Source: Massilia sp. TS11 (GTDB lineage Bacteria > Pseudomonadota > Gammaproteobacteria > Burkholderiales > Burkholderiaceae_D). From it: a DNA stretch of 64,000 nt. The stretch's first letter is position 1. The number at the start of each line of letters is the position of its first letter. Shown here one piece after another: positions 1 to 8,916 of the stretch. The notes under the pieces are model-generated. The model saw only the letters and a list, made by a program, of their open reading frames with translations. It had not been told where the DNA came from and made no database searches. Made by a program: the position numbers and the translations under genes. The stretch is from NCBI RefSeq assembly GCF_022012445.1, contig NZ_JAKLTS010000001.1:186001-250000 (forward strand), read 5' to 3'.

Positions 1-600
1 GGCGATCGGCACATACACTTCCATCGTCTCGGTAGCGATGCGCGCCTTCTTGGCCGCGCTCATGTGCTCGAGCGTGCGCATATTGTGCAGGCGGTCGGCC
101 AGCTTGATCAGGATGACGCGCACATCGCTGGCCATGGCCAGCAGCATCTTGCGGAAGTTCTCGGCCTGGGCCTCGATCTGGCTCTGGAATTCGATCTTCT
201 CGAGTTTGGACAGGCCATCGACCAGGGCCGCCACCTGCGGGCCGAAGCGCTCGATCAGCTCATCCTTCTTGACGCCCTGGTCCTCCATCACATCGTGCAG
301 CAGGGCAGCCTGGATGGCCTGGACGTCGAGCTTCCAGTCGGCGCAGATTTCGGCCACGGCGATCGGGTGCGAGATATACGGCTCGCCCGACTTGCGCATC
401 TGGCCCAGGTGCATCTCGTCCGAGAAGCGGTAGGCGTCCTTCACCTTTTTCAGCTCGGCCGCATTCATATAGGCCTGCAGCTTTTCCGTCAGCGCCGTGA
501 CCGAGGCCACCCCGAGCGCAGCGGCGGGCGGCGCCTCGGGCGCACCCCGCACGGCACGCGGCGGCGCCGATTGTGAAGTTTCGCTACTGGTCAGATTCAT
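1..600 (-). CDS. spoT: Bifunctional (p)ppGpp synthetase/hydrolase SpoT, N-terminal part
   Basis: Partial gene: the ATG is at 600 and the C-terminal part lies beyond the window's left edge, leaving 200 codons. I translated the reverse complement directly. After a roughly 40-residue Ala/Pro-rich leader comes the hydrolase HD domain, with H64, H78, the HD pair at 102-103 followed by VMED, and later residues ADRLHNMRTL. These are the metal-binding and ppGpp-hydrolysis motifs of the RelA/SpoT family. The protein makes and degrades the stringent-response alarmone. In Burkholderiales spoT normally follows rpoZ directly; here two accessory genes and a terminator intervene. The synthetase, TGS and ACT domains cannot be checked here, so bifunctional activity is inferred from the intact hydrolase motifs and the neighbourhood. 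Confidence 0.95.
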   Translation of the reverse strand, partial: MNLTSSETSQSAPPRAVRGAPEAPPAAALGVASVTALTEKLQAYMNAAELKKVKDAYRFSDEMHLGQMRKSGEPYISHPIAVAEICADWKLDVQAIQAALLHDVMEDQGVKKDELIERFGPQVAALVDGLSKLEKIEFQSQIEAQAENFRKMLLAMASDVRVILIKLADRLHNMRTLEHMSAAKKARIATETMEVYVPIA

Positions 601-661
601 AGTTGAAGGATACCAGAAGCATGCGGGCGCCGTGGCAATTCCTGCGGCCGGCGCCGCCGGT

Positions 662-1141
662 TCAGGCCAGACCGGCCAGCTGGCCGCGCAACACCTCGCG
701 CTGCCGCGGATTGCGCGCGTCGCGCAGGGCCACGGCCGCGCTGGCGCGGGCCGCCTCCAGCCAGCCCAGGGCCTGCTGGGCACGCGCCAGAATGGCACGC
801 AGCAGACAGTCTTCCGGCACACAGGCCAGGGCCGGCTGCACCAGGCCCAGGGCCACGGCCGGCTTGTCGAGCTTGAGCATCTGTTCGGCCAGGCAGTAGC
901 GCGCCGTGCGCACGCCCTCGGTTTCGGCCCCCTCGGCGCGTTCGAGTTCGACCGCCAGCGCCTCCTCCAGACACACGCGCGCCTGGTCATGCTGCCCCAG
1001 CTGATTGAGCAGCACCGCGCACTCGCCCAGTTTATGGGCGCGCGCCCAGTGATCGGGACCGGCGCAGGCCAGTTCCGCAGCATAGGCAGCGCGGGCCGCA
1101 TCAAGCTGGCCCGCCTGCCACAGATCCCAGGCAGTCGACAT
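662..1141 (-). CDS. Hypothetical TPR-like helical protein
   Basis: A protein of about 159 residues, almost entirely Ala/Leu-rich amphipathic helices. It shows TPR-like spacing: segments such as DLWQAGQLDAARAAY and LNQLGQHDQARVCLEEAL match the loosely conserved W-LG-Y-A-A pattern of tetratricopeptide repeats. There is no signal peptide or membrane segment, so it is probably a cytoplasmic protein-interaction scaffold. An in-frame GTG at 1174 would add 11 residues. I prefer the ATG at 1141, although neither start has a strong Shine-Dalgarno sequence. It lies between spoT and a DUF1643 gene, on the strand of spoT, 61 bases upstream of it. Function unknown. Confidence 0.6.
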   Translation of the reverse strand: MSTAWDLWQAGQLDAARAAYAAELACAGPDHWARAHKLGECAVLLNQLGQHDQARVCLEEALAVELERAEGAETEGVRTARYCLAEQMLKLDKPAVALGLVQPALACVPEDCLLRAILARAQQALGWLEAARASAAVALRDARNPRQREVLRGQLAGLA

Positions 1142-1201
1142 CAGGCGTAGACCATAAAAGGAAATAGTTGCCACGAAGTATGCATGGCAAAAGTAAAAAT
1201 T

Positions 1202-1669
1202 TCAAATAAATAAAGGCTGAGGCAACAAATCGGCCTTTTTATAGAGAGGATGGCCGGGCCGGCCCGAGCGCAGGCGTTCGAGGCAATGGGGCGCTTGGAG
1301 CCAGGGCAAGACCTCGGCATCGCGGCCGCGCAAGGCGCCGAGATCGCTCCAGGCGCAGACGGTCAGGGCCGCTTCGCGCTGGAGGCGGCGGATCCAGTAA
1401 TTATTACGCGGCCCGACAGGATCGGCGGCGCTGCGCAGGCCGGCCGGGTCGGTCGAGCGGAAGGCAAACAGGTTCGCGATGAGCAAGCCGCCGAAGCCCC
1501 AGCGCTTGGCGTAATTGATGCAGACGCGCGAAGTCTGGTCCTCGTTGCAGGCATCGGCGGTGGACGGATTCAGGCAGACGAACAGCACCAGCGGCCGAGC
1601 GGGATCCCAGACCCGGCGCAGCGCATAGCGGTAAGTGCCGCAGCGCGACAGGACAGCCGAGGTTTTCAT
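1202..1669 (-). CDS. DUF1643 domain-containing protein
   Basis: A 155-residue cytoplasmic protein recognised as DUF1643 by its conserved core: an LFVCLNPSTAD block near residues 28-38, a C-x-NYAKRWGFGGLLIANLFAFRS-type block, then RNNYWI and a VCAWSD segment. DUF1643 proteins occur widely in bacteria and phages and have no established biochemical role. The ATG at 1669 directly precedes a conserved CGTYRYAL-type start, so the protein looks full length. Its upstream flank carries two palindromic repeats and the rpoZ terminator. It and the TPR-like gene therefore look like a small insertion between rpoZ and spoT. Confidence 0.8.
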   Translation of the reverse strand: MKTSAVLSRCGTYRYALRRVWDPARPLVLFVCLNPSTADACNEDQTSRVCINYAKRWGFGGLLIANLFAFRSTDPAGLRSAADPVGPRNNYWIRRLQREAALTVCAWSDLGALRGRDAEVLPWLQAPHCLERLRSGRPGHPLYKKADLLPQPLFI

Positions 1670-1680
1670 ATCTGGCCAAC

Positions 1681-1739
1681 AAAATCGGGGTCAGACCCCA
1701 TTTATCTCCGCGGAAAAATCGGGGTCAGACCCCATTTAT
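1681..1739. repeat. Tandem palindromic repeat, cluster A (two copies)
   Basis: Two direct copies of the 13-bp core GGGGTCAGACCCC at 1687-1699 and 1721-1733, each flanked by AAATC on the left and ATTTATC on the right, with a 34-bp period. With its A/T flanks each core can fold into a stem of about 8 bp. The cluster lies between the DUF1643 gene and the rpoZ terminator. The same unit recurs at four other intergenic sites in this window. Confidence 0.9.
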
Positions 1740-1747
1740 CCGGGACG

Positions 1748-1776
1748 AAAAAAAACCGGGGCGGGCCCCGGTTTTT
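1748..1776 (-). terminator. Rho-independent terminator after rpoZ
   Basis: The stem CCGGGG (1756-1761) pairs with CCCCGG (1766-1771) around a four-base loop. Five A:T pairs extend it, and on the minus strand it is followed by a run of T (complement of the A-run at 1748-1755). It lies about 20 bases beyond the rpoZ stop. It should end the gmk-rpoZ transcript and uncouple it from the DUF1643, TPR and spoT genes. The symmetric A and T runs could let it work in both directions. Confidence 0.85.
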
Positions 1777-1794
1777 GCTGCGAAATTGCCGAAA

Positions 1795-1998
1795 TTACAT
1801 CGGCACTTTCTTGAGCATTTCGAGGCCGACTTTGCCGGCGGCGATTTCGCGCAGGGCGACAACGGTCGGCTTGTCCTTGGCTTCGACTTTCGGGGTGTGG
1901 CCCTGCAGCAGCTGGCGCGCACGGTAGGTGGCGGCCAGGGTCAGCTGGAAGCGGTTGGGGACGTTCTTCAGGCAATCTTCAATGGTGATGCGGGCCAT
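1795..1998 (-). CDS. rpoZ: RNA polymerase omega subunit
   Basis: A 67-residue protein of the usual betaproteobacterial omega length. It begins [19 protein letters not shown] and contains the conserved segment [11 protein letters not shown], typical of RpoZ. Omega helps fold and assemble the beta-prime subunit of RNA polymerase and in many proteobacteria contributes to the ppGpp site. It lies 20 bases downstream of gmk on the same strand, the classic gmk-rpoZ pairing. spoT, which normally follows at once, is displaced by about 1.2 kb. Confidence 0.97.
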   Translation of the reverse strand: MARITIEDCLKNVPNRFQLTLAATYRARQLLQGHTPKVEAKDKPTVVALREIAAGKVGLEMLKKVPM

Positions 1999-2018
1999 AC
2001 GGACTCCAGTTAAAACAG

Positions 2019-2657
2019 TTAGGACGCATGAATGCCCAGCTGGGCAAAAAGCTCGGCATTGCGAGCGGCCTGCTGGGCAAAGCGGTTGCGTGTCGCACGG
2101 ACGATCGCACTCAGTTCAGCGAGGGCGATATCGAATTTTTCGTTGATAATAACATACTCGAACTCGGTGGCGTGCGCGATTTCGCCGCCCGCGGCCAGCA
2201 GCCGGCGCGTGATCACGTGCGGCTCGTCCTGGCCGCGCTTCTTCAGGCGCTCTTCCAGCGCGGCGATCGAGGGCGGCAGAATGAAGATGCCGGCCGCGCT
2301 CGGGAACAGCTTTTTCACCTGGCGCGCACCCTGCCAGTCGATCTCGAGCAGGATGTCGGTGCCCTTGGCCATTTCCGATTCCACCGTCAGGCGCGAGGTG
2401 CCGTAGTAATTTCCATGCACTTCGGCCCATTCGAGAAACTCGCCGGCCTCGGCGCGTTTGACGAAGTCCTCGGCCGTCGTGAAGAAGTATTCGCGCCCGT
2501 GCTGCTCGCCCGGACGCGGCGGGCGCGTGGTCGTCGAGATCGACAGTTTGATGGCCGGCTCCTGGGCCAGCAGGGCATTGACCAGGGTCGATTTACCGGC
2601 CCCCGAGGGCGCGGCAACAATGAACAGGCTGCCCGAAAAGGCGTGGGAATGACTCAT
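2019..2657 (-). CDS. gmk: Guanylate kinase
   Basis: A 212-residue enzyme that phosphorylates GMP (and dGMP) to GDP with ATP in purine nucleotide synthesis. The P-loop [10 protein letters not shown] is at about residues 16-25. The GMP-binding region includes [11 protein letters not shown] and the YFFTTAEDF and [14 protein letters not shown] blocks, and a [11 protein letters not shown] strand follows; all are family hallmarks. It is 11 bases downstream of the yicC stop, so yicC-gmk-rpoZ is probably one transcription unit. Confidence 0.97.
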   Translation of the reverse strand: MSHSHAFSGSLFIVAAPSGAGKSTLVNALLAQEPAIKLSISTTTRPPRPGEQHGREYFFTTAEDFVKRAEAGEFLEWAEVHGNYYGTSRLTVESEMAKGTDILLEIDWQGARQVKKLFPSAAGIFILPPSIAALEERLKKRGQDEPHVITRRLLAAGGEIAHATEFEYVIINEKFDIALAELSAIVRATRNRFAQQAARNAELFAQLGIHAS

Positions 2658-2668
2658 GCTTGACTCGC

Positions 2669-3571
2669 TTATTCCAGGTTTTGCACTTGCTCGCGCATCT
2701 GCTCGATCAGCAGCTTCAGCTCCATCGAGGCGTCGGCCAGTTCCTTGACCGAGGCTTTGGCGCCGAGCGTATTGGCTTCGCGGTTGAGCTCCTGCATCAT
2801 GAAGTCGAGGCGTTTGCCGACCTGGCCGCCTTTCTTCAGGATGTGGCGCGTCTCCGTCAGATGCGCGGACAGGCGGCTCAGTTCCTCGGCGACGTCGATG
2901 CGGATGCCGTACAAGGTCACTTCCTGGCGGATGCGCTCGAGCACTTCCTGGCGCGTCAGACTGGCGCCATTACCGTGTCCGGCCAGGCCGAGCGCGTCCT
3001 GCATGCGCTCCACGGCCTTTTGCTGGAACTGGGCGATCACCTGCGGAATGACGGGCGTGATGCGCTTGACGATGGCTTCCATCGTGTCGATGCGCGCCAG
3101 CAGCATGGCTTCGAGGGCCGCGCCTTCGCGCTTGCGGCTGTCGACGAAGGCGGCGATGGTCTTGGCCGTCAGGGCCGCCACCTCGGCCTGCAGCGATTCC
3201 TGGCCGATCTGGGCTTCTTCGATGACGCCGGGCCAGCGCAGCAGTTCGGCCACGCTCATCGCGCTGGCGCCGGGGAAGTGCTGCAGCACTTCGTTTTGCA
3301 TGCGGGTCAGGTCGGCCAGCAGGCTGGTGTTGAGCTGCTGCGAAGCGCTGGCCGCCTTGCGGCCGAAGGACAGGCGCACTTCCACCTTGCCGCGCGTGAT
3401 CGCGCCCATGATGGCGGTGCGTAAGTCGGGTTCGAGGGACCTCAGGTCGTCATTGATCCTGAATTGCAGATCCAGAAAGCGCGAATTGACGCTCTTGATT
3501 TCGATGGTGAGGGTACCGGCCTCGCTTTCGCTGCTGGCGACAGCATAGCCGGTCATGCTGGAAATGCTCAA
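2669..3571 (-). CDS. yicC: YicC/YloC family endoribonuclease
   Basis: Family members begin with a few residues before an SMTG(F/Y) motif. Here SMTGYAV is preceded by S-I-S, so I place the start at the TTG at 3571 (about 300 residues). An ATG at 3556 would begin exactly at MTGYAV and is the alternative; a longer upstream in-frame extension is not supported by the family. Further landmarks are [15 protein letters not shown], a [11 protein letters not shown] strand and the C-terminal [20 protein letters not shown] and [14 protein letters not shown] blocks. E. coli YicC is reported as an endoribonuclease affecting RyhB. The gene heads the gmk-rpoZ unit and is divergent from the kinase gene. Confidence 0.9.
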   Translation of the reverse strand: MSISSMTGYAVASSESEAGTLTIEIKSVNSRFLDLQFRINDDLRSLEPDLRTAIMGAITRGKVEVRLSFGRKAASASQQLNTSLLADLTRMQNEVLQHFPGASAMSVAELLRWPGVIEEAQIGQESLQAEVAALTAKTIAAFVDSRKREGAALEAMLLARIDTMEAIVKRITPVIPQVIAQFQQKAVERMQDALGLAGHGNGASLTRQEVLERIRQEVTLYGIRIDVAEELSRLSAHLTETRHILKKGGQVGKRLDFMMQELNREANTLGAKASVKELADASMELKLLIEQMREQVQNLE

Positions 3572-3647
3572 AGGTGGCCCCGTTTTTCTCTTTTCTTTAC
3601 AAAGGTCTGATTTATCCACACAATCGCCGTGTTCAGCAAGGAGTTCT

Positions 3648-4589
3648 ATGGCAGCGCAAAACAACGCTCCTTTGCCCGATGGGCTGGAGATTGCCGGATA
3701 CCGCATTGTAAAGAAAATTGCGTCCGGTGGGTTCAGTATTGTTTACCTGGCCTACGACGCGGATGGCAATGCAGTGGCGATCAAGGAGTACCTGCCGTCG
3801 GCGCTGGCGCTGCGCCAGCCGGGCGAGCTGGCGCCGGCCATTTCCAAGGCCAATCTGCCGATTTTCCGCCTCGGTCTCAAATGCTTTTTCGAGGAAGGGC
3901 GCGCGCTGGCCCTGATCGTGCACCCGAACGTGGTGCGCGTGCTGAACTTCTTTCGCGCCAACGAGACCGTCTATATGGTCATGGGCTACGAGTCCGGCCA
4001 CTCGCTGCAGGAGCATATCGCGCGCCTGGCGGCCAAGGGCAGCCGGCCGAGCGAGAGCTTCATCCGCCAGATCTTCATGCAGGTCTGCGCCGGCATGCGT
4101 GAGGTGCACGCGAACAAGCTGCTGCACCTCGACCTGAAGCCGGCCAATATTTACCTGCGCTCGGACGGCACGCCGATCCTGCTCGACTTCGGCGCCGCGC
4201 GCCAGACCTTCAATAGCGAGCTGCCCAAGCTGGCGCCGATGTACACGCCCGGCTTCGCGCCGCCCGAGCTGTACAACAAGGCGGCCCAGCTCGGTCCGTG
4301 GTGCGATATCTACAGCATCGGCGCCGCGATGTATTGCTGCATGACGGGCAAGCCGCCGCAGCCGGCCGACCAGCGCCGCCAGCAGGACCAGATGCCGGCC
4401 CTGTTCGATAAACTCAACGGCCAGTATTCGCCGCAGCTGATTCAGCTGGTGCGCTGGACGCTCGAACTCGATCCGCTGGCGCGTCCGCACAGCCTGTTCC
4501 AGTTTCAGAAGGAGCTGGCCGCCGCGCCGCCCGAAGCGCCGCCCCAGGGCGTCGTGCAAAAGCTGTTCGGTCTGTTCAAGGGGAAGTAG
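3648..4589 (+). CDS. Serine/threonine protein kinase (Hanks type)
   Basis: A 313-residue soluble kinase. The ATG at 3648 follows AAGGAG at good spacing, so I reject the longer in-frame start at 3555. Kinase motifs in order: glycine loop IASGGFSIVY (24-33), VAIK with K46, catalytic loop HLDLKPANI with D162 and K164 (Leu replaces Arg of HRD), DFG at 180-182, and an APE-like PPEL. The non-RD catalytic loop suggests that activity does not require activation-loop phosphorylation. There is no transmembrane or PASTA segment. It abuts a PP2C phosphatase gene with no intergenic base, forming a reversible Ser/Thr phosphorylation pair. Substrates are unknown. Confidence 0.93.
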   Translation: MAAQNNAPLPDGLEIAGYRIVKKIASGGFSIVYLAYDADGNAVAIKEYLPSALALRQPGELAPAISKANLPIFRLGLKCFFEEGRALALIVHPNVVRVLNFFRANETVYMVMGYESGHSLQEHIARLAAKGSRPSESFIRQIFMQVCAGMREVHANKLLHLDLKPANIYLRSDGTPILLDFGAARQTFNSELPKLAPMYTPGFAPPELYNKAAQLGPWCDIYSIGAAMYCCMTGKPPQPADQRRQQDQMPALFDKLNGQYSPQLIQLVRWTLELDPLARPHSLFQFQKELAAAPPEAPPQGVVQKLFGLFKGK

Positions 4590-5540
4590 ATGCAGTTCTC
4601 CGTCTATCAGGAGTCCGCGCTCGGCGCGCGCAAGCTCAATCAGGACCGCATGGGCTACAGCTACTCGCGCGAGGCCCTGCTGCTGGTGCTGGCCGACGGC
4701 ATGGGCGGGCATGCGCGCGGCGAGGTGGCCGCCATGCTGGCCATGCAGACCCTGTCGACCCTGTTTCAGAAGGCGGCCAAGCCCTATGTGAAGCTGCCCG
4801 AGCGCTTTCTGGAAGAGGCCCTGCTCGCGACCCATCTCGAGATCCACCGCTACCGCGCCGCCCACCAGCTGCCGGACACGCCGCGCACCACCATCGTGGC
4901 CTGCCTGATCCAGCATAACACCGCCATCTGGGCCCACTGCGGCGACTCGCGCCTGTACTGGGTGCGCCAGGGGCAGCTGCTGGCGCGCACGCGCGACCAC
5001 TCGCATATCGAATTGCTGATCGCGCGCGGCGAGGCCGCACCGGCCGAGCGCCACACCCACCCGGACCGCAATAAACTGTACAACTGCCTGGGCGCTTCGA
5101 CCCCGCCGCAGATCGAGATCAGCCGCCCCGCGAGCCTGCAGCCGGGCGACGTGCTGATGGTCTGCTCGGACGGCCTGTGGTCGCAGCTCGATGACCGCGA
5201 CATCGCCGCGCGCCTGGCAAACGACACGATCGCGCGCGCCGTGCCGGATATGATCCGCGTGGCCACCGCCAAGGCCGGGACGAGCGCCGACAACACCACC
5301 GCGCTGGCCATCGTCTGGCAGGGCGGCGGCGCCGAGGCGCACAGCGAGATCACGGCCACGGCCCACATGGAGACCCTGGTCTCGACCCGCATGATGGCCG
5401 AGGACAGCGTCAGCGACCAGATGGACACCGCGCCGGCCGCCGACGCCGACGCCTTCGACGAAGACGAAATTGAAAGGGCGATCGCGGAGATCCGCGGCGC
5501 CATCGACAAATCCAACCAGGTTTTGAAAGGAAAGACATGA
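4590..5540 (+). CDS. PP2C-family serine/threonine phosphatase
   Basis: A 316-residue metal-dependent phosphatase. PP2C motifs: the N-terminal KLNQDR (metal-binding Asp), [37 protein letters not shown] and VCSDGLW, followed by [12 protein letters not shown] with the last metal-binding Asp. After about residue 250 comes an acidic, low-complexity tail ([15 protein letters not shown]) beyond the catalytic core. It starts directly after the kinase stop and overlaps rph through ATGA at 5537-5540, so translational coupling is likely. It presumably reverses the partner kinase. Confidence 0.93.
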   Translation: MQFSVYQESALGARKLNQDRMGYSYSREALLLVLADGMGGHARGEVAAMLAMQTLSTLFQKAAKPYVKLPERFLEEALLATHLEIHRYRAAHQLPDTPRTTIVACLIQHNTAIWAHCGDSRLYWVRQGQLLARTRDHSHIELLIARGEAAPAERHTHPDRNKLYNCLGASTPPQIEISRPASLQPGDVLMVCSDGLWSQLDDRDIAARLANDTIARAVPDMIRVATAKAGTSADNTTALAIVWQGGGAEAHSEITATAHMETLVSTRMMAEDSVSDQMDTAPAADADAFDEDEIERAIAEIRGAIDKSNQVLKGKT

Positions 5541-6265
5541 CTTCCATCCCGCGCCCGAGCGGCCGCCGCGTCGACCAGCTGCGCACGGTGCGCATCACGC
5601 GCCAGTACACCAAGCACGCCGAGGGTTCGGTGCTGATCGAATGCGGCGACACCAAAGTGATCTGCACCGCCAGCATCGAAGAAAAAGTACCAAGCTTTCT
5701 CAAGGGCCGCGGCGAAGGCTGGCTGACGGCCGAATACGGCATGCTGCCGCGCTCGACCCATTCGCGCATGGACCGCGAGGCCGCCAAGGGCAAGCAGAGC
5801 GGCCGCACCCAGGAGATCCAGCGCCTGATCGGCCGTTCGCTGCGCGCCGCCTTCGACCTGAAGGCCTTCGGCGAGCGCACCCTGCACCTGGACTGCGACG
5901 TCATCCAGGCCGACGGCGGCACCCGCACCGCCTCGATCACCGGCGCCATGGTGGCGGCCCATGACGCGTTCTCGGTGCTGGTGTCCAAGGGCCTGATTGC
6001 GGCCGTGCCGCTCAAGCACTTCGTGGCTGCGATCTCGGTGGGCGTGTATCAGGGCGAGCCGGTGCTGGATCTCGACTACATCGAGGACTCCGGCTGCGAC
6101 ACCGACATGAACGTGGTGATGACCGACAGCGGCCACTTCATCGAGCTGCAGGGCACTGCCGAGGGCGAGGCCTTCGACCGCGCGCGCCTGAACCGCCTGA
6201 TCGATCTGGCCGAAACCGGCATCCGCGAACTGCACGCGCTGCAGAAGCAGGCGCTCGGCATGTAA
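5537..6265 (+). CDS. rph: Ribonuclease PH
   Basis: A 242-residue phosphorolytic 3'-5' exoribonuclease that trims tRNA 3' ends and contributes to rRNA decay. It starts [21 protein letters not shown] with an upstream GGAAAG. It carries the conserved [21 protein letters not shown] block, then [16 protein letters not shown] and [20 protein letters not shown], all diagnostic of RNase PH, and ends with the [14 protein letters not shown] active-site region. The length is normal. It overlaps the phosphatase gene by four bases and is followed after 46 bases by rdgB. Confidence 0.97.
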   Translation: MTSIPRPSGRRVDQLRTVRITRQYTKHAEGSVLIECGDTKVICTASIEEKVPSFLKGRGEGWLTAEYGMLPRSTHSRMDREAAKGKQSGRTQEIQRLIGRSLRAAFDLKAFGERTLHLDCDVIQADGGTRTASITGAMVAAHDAFSVLVSKGLIAAVPLKHFVAAISVGVYQGEPVLDLDYIEDSGCDTDMNVVMTDSGHFIELQGTAEGEAFDRARLNRLIDLAETGIRELHALQKQALGM

Positions 6266-6311
6266 GCCACGCGGGCGGCTACAATACGGGTTTCGCTTTC
6301 ACGGACCGCCC

Positions 6312-6896
6312 ATGACTCAGAAACTCGTGCTCGCATCGAACAACGCCGGCAAGCTGCGTGAATTCGGCCAGATCCTGGCGCCGCTCGGTTTCGAGCTGCA
6401 CGCCCAGGGCGAATTCAACGTGCCCGAGGCCGAAGAGCCGTTTGCCACCTTTGTCGAAAACGCCCTGGCCAAGGCGCGCCACGCCGCGCGCCTGACCGGC
6501 CTGCCGGCGCTGGCCGATGATTCCGGCGTCTGCGTCAATGCCCTGGGCGGCGCGCCCGGAGTGTACTCGGCGCGCTACGCGGGCGAGCCGAAGTCGGACG
6601 CGCGCAACAACGCCAAGCTGCTGGCCGATCTGGCCGCGCACGCCGACAAGTCGGCCTACTACTACTGCGTGCTGGTGTTCGTGCGCCATGCCGACGACCC
6701 GCAGCCGATCATCGCCGACGGCCGCTGGCAGGGCGAGATCACGAGCGAGGCGCGCGGGGAGGGCGGGTTCGGCTACGATCCGCATTTCTGGATCGCCGCG
6801 CTCGGCAAAACCGTGGCCGAACTCGAAGCGGCCCAGAAGAACGCACTGTCGCACCGCGGCCAGGCCCTGCGCGCCCTGGTCGATAAACTCAAATGA
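6312..6896 (+). CDS. rdgB: RdgB/HAM1 family dITP/XTP pyrophosphatase
   Basis: A 194-residue house-cleaning nucleotide pyrophosphatase that hydrolyses dITP, XTP and related non-canonical triphosphates, keeping them out of DNA and RNA. Family motifs: LVLASNNAGKLREF at the N-terminus (phosphate binding), FVENALAKARHAARLTGLPALADDSG in the middle (catalytic Asp pair), and GEGGFGYDPHFW plus LSHRGQALRAL near the C-terminus. The next gene, hemW, overlaps its stop by four bases (ATGA at 6893), consistent with one rph-rdgB-hemW transcript. Confidence 0.97.
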   Translation: MTQKLVLASNNAGKLREFGQILAPLGFELHAQGEFNVPEAEEPFATFVENALAKARHAARLTGLPALADDSGVCVNALGGAPGVYSARYAGEPKSDARNNAKLLADLAAHADKSAYYYCVLVFVRHADDPQPIIADGRWQGEITSEARGEGGFGYDPHFWIAALGKTVAELEAAQKNALSHRGQALRALVDKLK

Positions 6897-8101
6897 TCCC
6901 GATTACTCCGGTCGGCAGCAGCGCCGGCGTGGCCCTGCGCTACCTCGATCCCGGCGCCCTCAACCTGACGGCGCTGCCGCCGCTGTCGCTGTACGTGCAC
7001 TTCCCCTGGTGCGTGCGCAAATGCCCCTACTGCGACTTCAATTCGCACGAGGTGCGCGGCAGCTTCCCCGAGCAGGAGTACCTGCAGGCCCTGCGCCTGG
7101 ACCTCGAACAGTCGCTGCCTCTGATCTGGGGGCGCAAGGTGTACAGCGTGTTCATTGGCGGCGGCACCCCGAGCCTGTTGTCGGCCGATGGCCTGGACCA
7201 GCTGATGTCCGACATCCGCACGCTGCTGCCGCTCGATCTGAACGCCGAGGTCACGATGGAGGCCAATCCCGGCACCTTCGAGGCCGAGAAGTTCAAGCGC
7301 TTTCGCGCCAGCGGCATCAACCGCCTGTCGATCGGCATCCAGAGCTTCAACACCGATCACCTGAAGGCGCTCGGCCGCATCCATGACGGCGACGAGGCGC
7401 GCCGCGCCATCGAGATCGCCCAGGCCAATTTCGACAACTTCAATCTCGATCTGATGTACGCGCTGCCGCAGCAGACCCTGGGCGAGTGCCGGCGCGATCT
7501 GGAGACGGCGATGTCCTTCGCGCCGCCGCATCTGTCGCTGTACCACCTGACGATGGAGCCGAACACCGTCTTCGCCAAGTATCCGCCGCAGCTGCCGGAC
7601 GAAGACGCCAGCGCCGACATGCAGGACCTGATCGCCAGCGAGACGGCGGCCGCCGGCTACCAGCATTACGAGGTGTCGGCCTATGCGCGGCCCGGCCACC
7701 AGGCGCGCCACAATCTCAATTACTGGCAGTTCGGCGATTATCTCGGCATCGGCGCGGGCGCACACTCGAAGCTGTCCTTCCCGCACCGGATCGTGCGCCA
7801 GACGCGCGCGAAACAGCCGGCTTCCTTCATGCAGGCGGCCCAGGCCGGACGTGCCGTGCACGAGGAAGCCGAGATCGCGCGCGACGAACTGCCTTTCGAG
7901 TTCATGCTCAACGCCCTGCGTCTGCAGGAGGGCTTCGATCCGAACCTGTTCGGCGAACGCACCGGCCTGGCCATCACCGCCATCGAAAAGACCCTCGACG
8001 CCGCCGAAGCCAAGGGCCTGCTGTACCGCGACCACAAGCTGATTCGCCCGACCGTGCTCGGTCAGCGCTTCCTCAACGACCTGCAGCAGATGTTCCTGTA
8101 A
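6893..8101 (+). CDS. hemW: Radical SAM heme chaperone HemW
   Basis: A 402-residue radical SAM protein with the CxxxCxxC cluster motif at C40, C44 and C47 (PWCVRKCPYCDF). It continues with GGGTPSLL, the VTMEANPGT strand and RLSIGIQSFN, as in HemW rather than coproporphyrinogen oxidase HemN. HemW binds heme and delivers it to membrane enzymes; older annotations call it an oxygen-independent coproporphyrinogen III oxidase. It is the last gene of the plus-strand block and converges on the ABC transporter genes 13 bases later. Confidence 0.95.
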   Translation: MIPITPVGSSAGVALRYLDPGALNLTALPPLSLYVHFPWCVRKCPYCDFNSHEVRGSFPEQEYLQALRLDLEQSLPLIWGRKVYSVFIGGGTPSLLSADGLDQLMSDIRTLLPLDLNAEVTMEANPGTFEAEKFKRFRASGINRLSIGIQSFNTDHLKALGRIHDGDEARRAIEIAQANFDNFNLDLMYALPQQTLGECRRDLETAMSFAPPHLSLYHLTMEPNTVFAKYPPQLPDEDASADMQDLIASETAAAGYQHYEVSAYARPGHQARHNLNYWQFGDYLGIGAGAHSKLSFPHRIVRQTRAKQPASFMQAAQAGRAVHEEAEIARDELPFEFMLNALRLQEGFDPNLFGERTGLAITAIEKTLDAAEAKGLLYRDHKLIRPTVLGQRFLNDLQQMFL

Positions 8102-8114
8102 GCGGCGCGCCGCC

Positions 8115-8915
8115 TCACGCGGCCTTCTCCTGCGGCCTTTGCTGGCGGTGGTAGAGGAATTCCAGCACGTGGGTGCGGTACTCGATGTAGAGCGGGTCGT
8201 GGGCCAGGGCCACGCGCTCGCGCGGCTTGGGCAGGCGCACGGTCAGCACTTCGCCGATGCTGGCGGCGGGGCCGTTGGACATCATCACGATGCGGTCCGA
8301 CAGCAGCACCGCTTCGTCCACGTCGTGGGTCACCATCACCACGGTCGAGCCGGTGCGCGCGACGATGCGCATCAGTTCATCCTGCAGGTGGGCGCGGGTC
8401 AGCGCGTCGAGCGCGCCGAAGGGTTCGTCCATCAGCAGCACCTTGGGTTCCATCGACAGCGCGCGGGCGATGCCGACGCGCTGCTTCATCCCGCCCGAGA
8501 TTTCGTGCGGCCGCTTGGTGCTGGCATGGGCCAGGCCGACCATGGCCAGCGCGGCCTCGGTGCGCTCGCGCAGGCGCCGGCTGTTCTCCTTCGGCCCGAA
8601 CACCTTTTCCACGGCCAGGTAGACGTTTTCGAAGCAGGTCAGCCAGGGCAGCAGCGAGTGGTTTTGAAACACCACGGCGCGTTCCGGCGAAGGGCCGGCG
8701 ATCTCGCGCCCGGCGCAGATCAGGGCGCCGCTCGTGGCCGTGCTCAGCCCCGCGATCAGATTGAGCAGCGTCGACTTGCCGCAGCCTGAATGGCCGATCA
8801 GGGTGATGAACTCGCCCTGGGCCACGGTGAGGTTGATGTCGGCCAGCGCGTGAAAGCGGCCGGCGCGCGTGTGGAAGACCATGTCCGCATGCTGGATCTC
8901 GATGAACTTCTGCAT
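8115..8915 (-). CDS. nrtD: Nitrate-type ABC transporter ATP-binding protein
   Basis: A 266-residue ATPase of the nitrate/sulfonate/taurine uptake family. It has Walker A GHSGCGKST, Q-loop VFQNHSLLPWLTCFENV, signature SGGMKQRVGIARAL, Walker B VLLMDEPFGALD and the H-switch VTHDVDEAVLLSDRI. I use the ATG at 8915 (MQKFIEIQ), preceded by AGGAGG; a longer upstream frame only overlaps the permease. This subunit powers the permease encoded immediately upstream. The nitrate specificity is inferred from the NrtA-like binding protein and the nitrogen-type promoter; taurine, sulfonate or bicarbonate uptake is the alternative. Confidence 0.85.
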   Translation of the reverse strand: MQKFIEIQHADMVFHTRAGRFHALADINLTVAQGEFITLIGHSGCGKSTLLNLIAGLSTATSGALICAGREIAGPSPERAVVFQNHSLLPWLTCFENVYLAVEKVFGPKENSRRLRERTEAALAMVGLAHASTKRPHEISGGMKQRVGIARALSMEPKVLLMDEPFGALDALTRAHLQDELMRIVARTGSTVVMVTHDVDEAVLLSDRIVMMSNGPAASIGEVLTVRLPKPRERVALAHDPLYIEYRTHVLEFLYHRQQRPQEKAA

Positions 8916-8916
8916 C

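Noticed and set aside
3555..3647. Longer N-terminus for the Ser/Thr kinase
   Set aside because: The frame is open, but AAGGAG and the ATG at 3648 give the only supported start, and the extra residues would overlap the yicC start.
8101..8115. Terminator between hemW and the ABC transporter genes
   Set aside because: The GGCGCGCCGCC stretch lacks a T run and a stable stem; I cannot support it.
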